Positions 8,101 to 11,285 of a stretch of 11,285 nt of DNA are shown here, piece after piece (position 1 is the stretch's first letter; each line of letters begins with the position of its first letter). This DNA is from UBA1737 sp964474685. Its GTDB lineage: Bacteria; Bacillota_I; Bacilli_A; ML615J-28; CAG-313. The notes beneath the pieces are model-generated. The model made no database searches and had not been told where the DNA came from. It was given only the letters and a program-made list of their open reading frames with translations. Where the stretch lies: contig CAYYTE010000039.1 of NCBI GenBank assembly GCA_964474685.1, positions 1-11,285 of the forward strand. The letters are read 5' to 3'. The position numbers were made by a program, and so were the translations under genes.

Positions 8101-8701
8101 TGCAAATCAAGAAGATGTTAATATCTTAGTATTAGACACTGAAGTATATTCAAATACAGGTGGACAGTCTTCTAAATCCTCTCCTGCCGCATCTATTGCT
8201 AAATTTACTGCAGCTGGAAAGAATGGTAAGAAGAAAGACTTAGGATATATCGCTATGAGTTATGGCCATGTTTATGTTGCTTATGTTGCTCATGGTGCTA
8301 GCCAAGCACAACTTCTTAAAGCTTTAAGAGAAGCAGAAAGTTATCATGGACCATCTCTTGTAATTGCTTATTCTCCTTGTATTAATCATGGCGTTCGTAA
8401 GGGAATGGGTAAATCTCAAATCGAAGCTAAACTTGCTGTTGAGTGTGGATATTGGCCACTTCTTCGTTTCGACCCTCGTCGTGAAGCAGAAGGACTAAAT
8501 CCATTACAAATTGATTCTAAGGAACCAGATTGGTCAAAATATGAAGAATATCTAATGGGTGAAAACCGTTATGCTCAATTAAAGAATGTCAACCCTACTA
8601 AGGCAGAACAACTTCTTTCTTTAAATAAAGCAGAAGCAGAACGTAGATACGAGAATTATAAGAGACTTTTATCTATTGATTACTCTAAACAAGATATTTA
8701 A
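5123..8701 (+). CDS. nifJ: Pyruvate:ferredoxin (flavodoxin) oxidoreductase, single chain
   Basis: Oxidatively decarboxylates pyruvate with CoA to acetyl-CoA and CO2, reducing ferredoxin or flavodoxin. It is a cytoplasmic thiamine-diphosphate and Fe-S enzyme of anaerobes. Fused domains follow the usual order: N-terminal pyruvate/TPP domain (active-site candidates T32, E65, R115), domain II (about 260-410), gamma domain (about 415-625), 2x[4Fe-4S] ferredoxin domain with C691/C694/C697/C701 and C748/C751/C754/C758, and C-terminal TPP domain with GDG at 977-979 and NTGGQSS at 1011-1017. The proximal cluster ligands are C825, C828, C853 and C1086. At 1192 residues it appears to lack the long C-terminal extension described for the oxygen-stable Desulfovibrio africanus enzyme. 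AGGAGG at 5111-5116 is an optimal RBS. Codons look selected for expression: the first 14 arginines are seven CGT, one CGC and six AGA. It is monocistronic, with its own promoter and terminator. Confidence 0.97.
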   Translation: MSEKKFQSMDGNQAAAYTAYAFTEVAGIYPITPSSPMAEYLEEWASKGKKNLFGMPVKVVEMQSEAGAVGSVHGSLQAGALTTTFTASQGLLLKIPNMYKIAGELLPCVIHVAARSLATHALSIFGDHQDVMACRQTGFAMLCSSSVQEVMDLGGVAHLSTIKSSVPFLHFFDGFRTSHEIQKVEVLDYELFDKLLDREAVKKFRDRALTFEHPVTRGTAQNDDVYFQNREAQNNFYEKVPGIVADYMEKVSEATGRSYAPFVYYGAEDATDVIIAMGSVNDTIKQVVDSLNEKGKKVGCVNVHLYRPFAKEYLFKVIPSTVKRIAVLDRTKEAGAGAEPLCEDVRSAYYGVKGAPSIIGGRYGLSSKDTTPAQIIAVYKHLAKKGAFDGFTVGIVDDVTHLSLPVEKEVKLLKDTSELVFFGLGSDGTVGANKNTIKIIGDNTDLYAQAYFAYDSKKSGGVTRSHLRFGKNPITAPYLVNQADFVSCSLEAYVEKYDMLSCLKDGGTFLLNSVHNKKEIEAFLPNEFKKGLALKHAKFYIIDAVDLARKIGLGGRTNTILQSAFFKLNEQIMPFAEAQDLMKKYALKSYAKKGDAVVQLNYQAIEQGADKLVEVKVKSAWKNLEVAKVVVDPNRPEFVRNIADPINAVKGYDLPVSAFVGHEDGTLPSGTAQYEKRGTANFVPVWNPENCIQCNQCSFACPHAVIRPFLATAEEMANAPEGTKTLNPVPSKGFEGLKYSLQISTLDCTGCEVCVNTCPGKRNPDGTQAKALKMVSIEEALADGDAKQSAYFFNHVTYKDNLVDKSSNPKNSQFAQPLFEFSGACGGCGETPYIKVATQLFGDHMIIANATGCSSIYGGSYPASPYTYNAEGRGPAWANSLFEDNAEFGFGMKAATEALKDQLATHMEAALADATYTNEATKELYKTWLAARNDYKVTKEVETKLLPLIEKSTNTYDASIYALKDHLIKTSQWIIGGDGWAYDIGFGGLDHVIANQEDVNILVLDTEVYSNTGGQSSKSSPAASIAKFTAAGKNGKKKDLGYIAMSYGHVYVAYVAHGASQAQLLKALREAESYHGPSLVIAYSPCINHGVRKGMGKSQIEAKLAVECGYWPLLRFDPRREAEGLNPLQIDSKEPDWSKYEEYLMGENRYAQLKNVNPTKAEQLLSLNKAEAERRYENYKRLLSIDYSKQDI

Positions 8702-8706
8702 TATAT

Positions 8707-8740
8707 ATATCCCCGCCGAAACGGTGGGGATATTTTTAAT
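8707..8740 (+). terminator. Strong Rho-independent terminator after PFOR
   Basis: ATATCCCCGCCG (8707-8718) pairs with CGGTGGGGATAT (8722-8733), twelve base pairs with one G-U, closing an AAA loop. TTTTTAATTT follows at 8733-8742. The GC-rich core stands out sharply from the AT-rich surroundings. It begins five bases after the PFOR stop codon. Confidence 0.93.
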
Positions 8741-8754
8741 TTATAGTTGCATTA

Positions 8755-8768
8755 TTAAATGCATTTAA
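8755..8768 (+). repeat. 14-base perfect palindrome upstream of the lipoprotein promoter
   Basis: TTAAATGCATTTAA equals its own reverse complement. It lies 8 bases before the TG of the extended -10 at 8777-8785, across the place where a -35 element would be. This fits an operator, but in AT-rich DNA a chance palindrome cannot be excluded. Confidence 0.4.
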
Positions 8769-8776
8769 AAAAAATA

Positions 8777-8785
8777 TGGTATAAT
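8777..8785 (+). promoter_or_regulatory. Extended -10 promoter for the lipoprotein at 8808
   Basis: TGGTATAAT at 8777-8785 is an exact extended -10. At a 17-base spacing the -35 window (8757-8762) reads AAATGC, with no resemblance to TTGACA. The promoter would therefore depend on the extended -10, possibly with an activator bound at the overlapping palindrome. Confidence 0.65.
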
Positions 8786-8807
8786 AAAGAAAAAGGAGAT
8801 TAGTAAT

Positions 8808-9119
8808 ATGCAAAAAACTTTAAAATTTACAGGAATCTTTGCTTTAATATTTTTATGTTTAACTCTGTTAATAAGCTGTGGAAGTGTTTCACAAAAATAC
8901 GCTGACAAAGTAAATAAAGCAGTTGAAGATGAAAAAACGTTAACTGTTGAACAAGTAAGAAAGGACCTTGGTACTGAAACATCAGGTTTACTTGTTGCTG
9001 GAGCTGGTGTTTTAGTATGGCAAACTACAAAAGATAAAACAACTAAGACTTTAAGTATTACATTCCTAAAGAATGCCGCAACTAAAGCAGTTTACCTTGA
9101 AACAACAACTAGTGAATAA
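8808..9119 (+). CDS. Small lipoprotein, possible BamE/SmpA-like domain
   Basis: A 103-residue exported lipoprotein. Residues 1-23 form a signal peptide (a lysine-bearing start, then a hydrophobic core), and LISC at 21-24 is a lipobox, so C24 would be lipidated and anchored to the outer face of the membrane. The mature part has TVEQVRKDLG at 46-55 followed by GVLVWQTT (67-74) and LSITFLKNAATKAVYL (82-97). This helix-LG-strand-W-strand-F pattern resembles the BamE/SmpA/OmlA-type small fold, also seen in beta-lactamase-inhibitor-like proteins. That is inference from pattern, and no function follows from it. AAGGAG at 8793-8798 is a good RBS. It is monocistronic, with its own promoter and terminator, and lies just upstream of two further small lipoproteins. 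Confidence 0.86.
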   Translation: MQKTLKFTGIFALIFLCLTLLISCGSVSQKYADKVNKAVEDEKTLTVEQVRKDLGTETSGLLVAGAGVLVWQTTKDKTTKTLSITFLKNAATKAVYLETTTSE

Positions 9120-9123
9120 TTAA

Positions 9124-9154
9124 GGAAAGGGGAGAACCCCCTTTTTCTTTTTTT
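9124..9154 (+). terminator. Rho-independent terminator after the lipoprotein at 8808
   Basis: AAAGGGG (9126-9132) pairs with CCCCTTT (9138-9144) around a five-base loop (9133-9137), and two G-U pairs extend the base of the stem. A long T-tract with one C (9142-9154) follows. It starts four bases after the stop codon. Confidence 0.9.
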
Positions 9155-9155
9155 C

Positions 9156-9183
9156 TTGCAATTTAATTTCTTTATGGTATAAT
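9156..9183 (+). promoter_or_regulatory. Promoter for the paralogous lipoprotein operon
   Basis: TATAAT at 9178-9183 is preceded by TGG (9175-9177), and TTGCAA at 9156-9161 is a four-of-six -35 match with a 16-base spacer. The -35 abuts the T-tract of the preceding terminator, so the two transcription units are packed back to back. A second TATAAT at 9200-9205 lacks a -35 and looks incidental. Confidence 0.7.
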
Positions 9184-9225
9184 GAATAGTAAGAAAATAT
9201 ATAATAGATTATAAAGAGGATATAT

Positions 9226-9576
9226 ATGAATCGAATAAAAAGAAAGTTATTACTTGTAATACTATTACTGTTTAATGTTTCACTTCTATTATCTGGTTGT
9301 GATAAAGATAGTTTCCAAGATAAGTTTTCAAAAGTAAAAGTTGGAATGAAACAATCAGAAGTATATGATATTTTAGGTGATGCTGAAGACGTTGATAAAA
9401 CAATGGATGAAGCGGGTTATTTATTTGCCTATTGGTTTGTAGGCGCTTCATCAATGGAAGACGCACAAGCAAAAACGAATAATAATAAAAAAATAAAGTA
9501 TTATCTAGTAATATTTGAACGTAAAAGTGGAATCTTTTACGTATCGGAAGTCGATACTGGCATTTGGGGGGTATAA
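9226..9576 (+). CDS. Small lipoprotein A of a paralogous pair (BamE/SmpA-like)
   Basis: A 116-residue lipoprotein. A positively charged start (NRIKRK), a hydrophobic core and the lipobox LSGC at 22-25 predict lipidation at C25 and surface anchoring. The mature domain begins FSKVKVGMKQSEVYDILGD (34-52), the typical opening of BamE/SmpA/OmlA-like domains. It continues with YWFVG (69-73) and a strand pair around KYYLVIFERKSGIFYV (91-106). The following gene encodes a protein of exactly the same length and layout, evidently a paralogue. AAAGAGGA at 9213-9220 is a good RBS, five bases before the ATG. It is the first gene of a three-gene unit. In Gram-negatives this fold occurs in an outer-membrane assembly factor, but here an outer membrane is not expected, so the role is unknown. 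Confidence 0.86.
   Translation: MNRIKRKLLLVILLLFNVSLLLSGCDKDSFQDKFSKVKVGMKQSEVYDILGDAEDVDKTMDEAGYLFAYWFVGASSMEDAQAKTNNNKKIKYYLVIFERKSGIFYVSEVDTGIWGV
9566..9571 (+). promoter_or_regulatory. Unusual all-G ribosome binding site for the lipoprotein at 9578
   Basis: A run of six G's lies six bases before the ATG at 9578, inside the last codons of the preceding gene (TGG GGG GTA TAA). A G-run can pair with the CCUCC of 16S rRNA through one G-U pair. It is the only SD-like sequence here and supports the start at 9578 over the longer in-frame start at 9515. Confidence 0.6.
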
Positions 9577-9577
9577 T

Positions 9578-9928
9578 ATGAAAAAAAATAAAGTTATTTT
9601 TGTTGTATTACTTGCAAGTTTTCTTTGTTTTATTTCATCTTGCACAAAAGCAAATGATGATAATTTCAATAAAATCAAAAAAAATATGTCAATAGAGGAT
9701 GTTATTGAGTTAATGGGTAATGAAGATGAGATTGTTGAAGCGACTCCAAATATTACAACGGACACATATTATTGGTTTGATGGTGTCAATTCACTTGCTT
9801 CCGCATTAAAGAAACTGCAAAAAGGAAAAGATACCAAATATTACTCCGTAGTAATAATTATGGATATGAATATAGTGGTTGATATGGCCTCGGGTTATGT
9901 CGGGAAGGATTTAAATGAAACAAAGTAA
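9578..9928 (+). CDS. Small lipoprotein B of a paralogous pair (BamE/SmpA-like)
   Basis: A 116-residue lipoprotein with a signal peptide (MKKNK, then a hydrophobic core) and lipobox ISSC at 19-22, lipidated at C22. It shares with the preceding protein the opening FNKIKKNMSIEDVIELMG (30-47), then YYWFDG (64-69) matching AYWFVG, the spaced S-x3-A-x2-K pattern, and KYYSVVI (87-93) matching KYYLVIF. The two are diverged tandem duplicates. The frame stays open upstream to an ATG at 9515, but that start would bury the signal peptide behind 21 residues and has no good RBS, so I use 9578. It starts one base after the preceding stop, and its end overlaps the next start by 14 bases. The function is unknown. 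Confidence 0.86.
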   Translation: MKKNKVIFVVLLASFLCFISSCTKANDDNFNKIKKNMSIEDVIELMGNEDEIVEATPNITTDTYYWFDGVNSLASALKKLQKGKDTKYYSVVIIMDMNIVVDMASGYVGKDLNETK

Positions 9929-10718
9929 AGATTTTAATGAAGGAAGAAGAAAAAACACACCGAGCAAACTTATGCCTATTATCAATAGTTGTTTAACAGT
10001 ATTGCTTTTTTGCTTGTTGGTGTATTTTAGGGTTCAATATCCGGAAGATTTTAGTATTGGATATTTTATTATATTCTTAATTATTTTAATTTTATTTCCA
10101 TTCGCAAGTTGGTACAATAGTTACTTTTCTAAAAAACAAAATACCAAGCAAATTGATAATTTTGAAAAAGAATCAAATTTATTAGTTGAATACGCAAGAA
10201 GATATAAAGAGTTCACAAAATCCGAATTAACGATGAATCAACATTTGTTAATAAAACCAATTAATGAGTCAGTCGAAGAACAAATAATCGGTAAAATAGT
10301 CTTTGATAAAACGAACTGTTCATTAGGTTATCCGGATGGTAAATCCGTCATTGTAACTGTAGGTATTAGTTTTGCTGGATTTGAAATAGATTTAAAGACA
10401 AATGAAATAATTGCGGTATCGGGTATGCTTCCTCGTTCTATTTGGATTGAGAAGAGATTAAAAAACCCTATTCCAAAAAGAAAAGCGACTTTAATTGTTG
10501 AACCCGTTGGTTTTTTATTACAACCAAGAATGATGATTCAATTGGGTAGGCAACTAGATATATATTATGATAAGAAATCAGGTTGGTGCTGTATTGGTTC
10601 ATGTAAGCATAAAGAGTATGATGATGTGTATCAAATTGCTGAAAATGCAATGATTGTTTTACAAAATGAAGAATTATCTAGTTTATGGATAAATATCGGA
10701 ATCGATCAAAATGTTTAA
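9915..10718 (+). CDS. Unrecognised membrane-anchored protein
   Basis: I do not recognise this 267-residue protein. A basic N-terminus (about 1-18) is followed by two hydrophobic helices at about 19-39 and 47-66, with a short PEDFS-containing hairpin between them. The N- and C-terminal parts are probably both cytoplasmic. Residues 72-267 form a soluble part: a charged helical stretch (about 77-105), then alternating hydrophobic strands such as KSVIVTVGISFAGFEIDL (143-160) and ATLIVEPVGFLL (191-202). A GWCCIGSCKH motif (223-232) could bind metal or form disulphides. GGAAGGA at 9903-9909, five bases before the ATG, is a strong RBS and fixes the start even though it overlaps the previous gene by 14 bases. 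It is the last gene of the unit, and the terminator begins within its stop codon. Co-expression with the lipoproteins suggests a shared envelope role; this is inference. Confidence 0.83.
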   Translation: MKQSKDFNEGRRKNTPSKLMPIINSCLTVLLFCLLVYFRVQYPEDFSIGYFIIFLIILILFPFASWYNSYFSKKQNTKQIDNFEKESNLLVEYARRYKEFTKSELTMNQHLLIKPINESVEEQIIGKIVFDKTNCSLGYPDGKSVIVTVGISFAGFEIDLKTNEIIAVSGMLPRSIWIEKRLKNPIPKRKATLIVEPVGFLLQPRMMIQLGRQLDIYYDKKSGWCCIGSCKHKEYDDVYQIAENAMIVLQNEELSSLWINIGIDQNV

Positions 10719-10746
10719 AGCTTTCTTTTGAGAGCTTTTTCTTTTG
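10717..10746 (+). terminator. Rho-independent terminator ending the lipoprotein operon
   Basis: AAAGCTTTC (10717-10725) pairs with GAGAGCTTT (10730-10738), nine pairs with one G-U, around a TTTT loop. TTCTTTT follows. The first bases of the left arm are the last bases of the TAA stop codon. Confidence 0.85.
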
Positions 10747-10768
10747 AAATATTTAATTAATTATTTGC

Positions 10769-10797
10769 TTGTGAAAAATAAAAAAATTTGATATAAT
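10769..10797 (+). promoter_or_regulatory. Promoter for the suf operon
   Basis: TTGTGA at 10769-10774 (four of six) and TATAAT at 10792-10797 are separated by 17 bases, with TGA before the -10 making it an extended -10. The predicted transcript start near 10804 leaves a leader of about 75 bases before sufC, the longest leader in the window relative to its start. Confidence 0.75.
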
Positions 10798-10808
10798 AAA
10801 TAATTAGA

Positions 10809-10854
10809 GAAATTCAAAAGAAATTCAAGGTGTATTCCATTCTGTTTGAATTTT
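10809..10854 (+). repeat. Repeated GAAATTCAA motif with inverted partner in the sufC leader
   Basis: GAAATTCAA occurs at 10809-10817 and again at 10820-10828, an 11-base period. TTGAATTT at 10846-10853 is complementary to AAATTCAA in either copy. The leader RNA could therefore form one of two mutually exclusive stem-loops of eight to nine pairs. As DNA, the two direct copies lie about one helical turn apart, as in operators. No T-tract follows, so it is not a plain terminator. Confidence 0.5.
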
Positions 10855-10878
10855 AAAATCATATAAGAGGTATAAAAT

Positions 10879-11285
10879 ATGTCTACATTAGAGATAAAAA
10901 ACTTGCACGTTTCTGTTGAGAATAAGGAAATATTAAAAGGGGTAACACTAACATTGCAAACAAACGAGTTTCATGCAATTATGGGGCCAAATGGAACCGG
11001 GAAATCGACTTTAGCCGCAACCATTATGGGAAATTATAAATATAAAGTTACTGAAGGATCTATCCTTTTAGATGGAGAAGATGTTCTTCAAATGAGTGTG
11101 GATGAAAGAAGTCGTAAAGGCTTGTTTTTAGCTATGCAATACCCAGCTGAAATTACAGGAGTAACGAACTCTGATTTTATCAAGACCGCGATGCAAGCGA
11201 GACTAAAAGAAAATGAGAATATTCCGTTATTTAAGTTCATTAAAGCTATGGATAAAGCTTGTAGTGAATTAAAGATGCGTGATGA
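10879..11285 (+). CDS. sufC: Fe-S cluster assembly ATPase SufC (5' part, runs off the window)
   Basis: The ABC-type ATPase of the SUF system; with SufB and SufD it forms the scaffold complex that builds Fe-S clusters in the cytoplasm. About 135 residues are present, and the frame is open to the window edge. The Walker A motif GPNGTGKST is at residues 36-44. The Q-loop region LAMQYPAEITGV, followed by NSDFI, is the SufC-specific version that separates it from transport ABC proteins. The signature motif and Walker B lie beyond the window. The ATG at 10879 has AAGAGGT at 10865-10871 as RBS, seven bases upstream. A dedicated promoter and a leader with repeats precede it. sufC is commonly the first gene of Firmicute suf operons, so sufD, sufS, sufU and sufB are expected downstream. 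Confidence 0.95.
   Translation, partial: MSTLEIKNLHVSVENKEILKGVTLTLQTNEFHAIMGPNGTGKSTLAATIMGNYKYKVTEGSILLDGEDVLQMSVDERSRKGLFLAMQYPAEITGVTNSDFIKTAMQARLKENENIPLFKFIKAMDKACSELKMRD

Noticed and set aside
9515..9577. Upstream ATG for the second lipoprotein
   Set aside because: It would add 21 residues before a proper signal peptide and overlap its paralogue by 62 bases.
9572..9577. TATAAT at the junction of the two lipoprotein genes
   Set aside because: It directly abuts the start codon, so a transcript from it would begin inside the gene; it arises from the Val-stop codons GTA TAA.
9272..9765. Reverse-strand open frames at 9272-9472 and 9505-9765
   Set aside because: They are antisense to two lipoprotein genes with clear lipoboxes and RBS; no independent support.
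10468..10650. Reverse-strand open frame of 60 codons
   Set aside because: It is antisense to the membrane protein gene, with no promoter or RBS.

Overview
This AT-rich window carries eleven complete genes and one partial gene, all on the + strand. The organism is most likely an anaerobic, low-GC Firmicute from the Bacilli/Erysipelotrichia/Mollicutes-related part of the tree. The evidence is the gene order tmk-holB-ricT-methyltransferase-rsmI (a shortened form of the Bacillus tmk-to-yabC cluster), single-chain pyruvate:ferredoxin oxidoreductase as a sign of anaerobic metabolism, lipobox lipoproteins, and Suf-type Fe-S assembly. All genes read cleanly with TGG as tryptophan and no internal TGA, so the ordinary bacterial code fits. 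The exact lineage cannot be fixed from sequence reading alone.

Layout. (1) 23-4193: a tight five-gene housekeeping operon running from an extended -10 promoter to a hairpin. It encodes thymidylate kinase, the DNA polymerase III clamp-loader delta' subunit, RicT, a tRNA1(Val)-type adenine-N6 methyltransferase, and the 16S rRNA C1402 2'-O-methyltransferase RsmI. (2) 4211-5020: an unrecognised four-helix membrane protein. (3) 5058-8740: a monocistronic unit for a 1192-residue PFOR, with its own promoter and a strong terminator. (4) 8755-9154: a monocistronic small lipoprotein. (5) 9156-10746: a three-gene unit of two equal-length paralogous small lipoproteins and a membrane-anchored protein of unknown function, ending in a terminator. 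(6) 10769-11285: a promoter, a leader with a repeated motif, and the 5' part of sufC, which runs off the window.

How it fits together. Region 1 is nucleotide supply, replication, and RNA processing/modification. PFOR (three 4Fe-4S clusters expected) and RicT (a cysteine-rich Fe-S regulator) would both be clients of the Suf machinery starting at the right edge. The least explained part is the cell-envelope block 8808-10718, with three small lipoproteins that look BamE/SmpA-like and one orphan membrane protein. No mobile element, CRISPR array, tRNA or rRNA was seen. No gene-free stretch exceeds 160 bases. Nothing here clearly amounts to a new defence or metabolic system. The best candidates for something undescribed are the lipoprotein/membrane cluster, the orphan membrane protein at 4211, and the repeated motif in the sufC leader.
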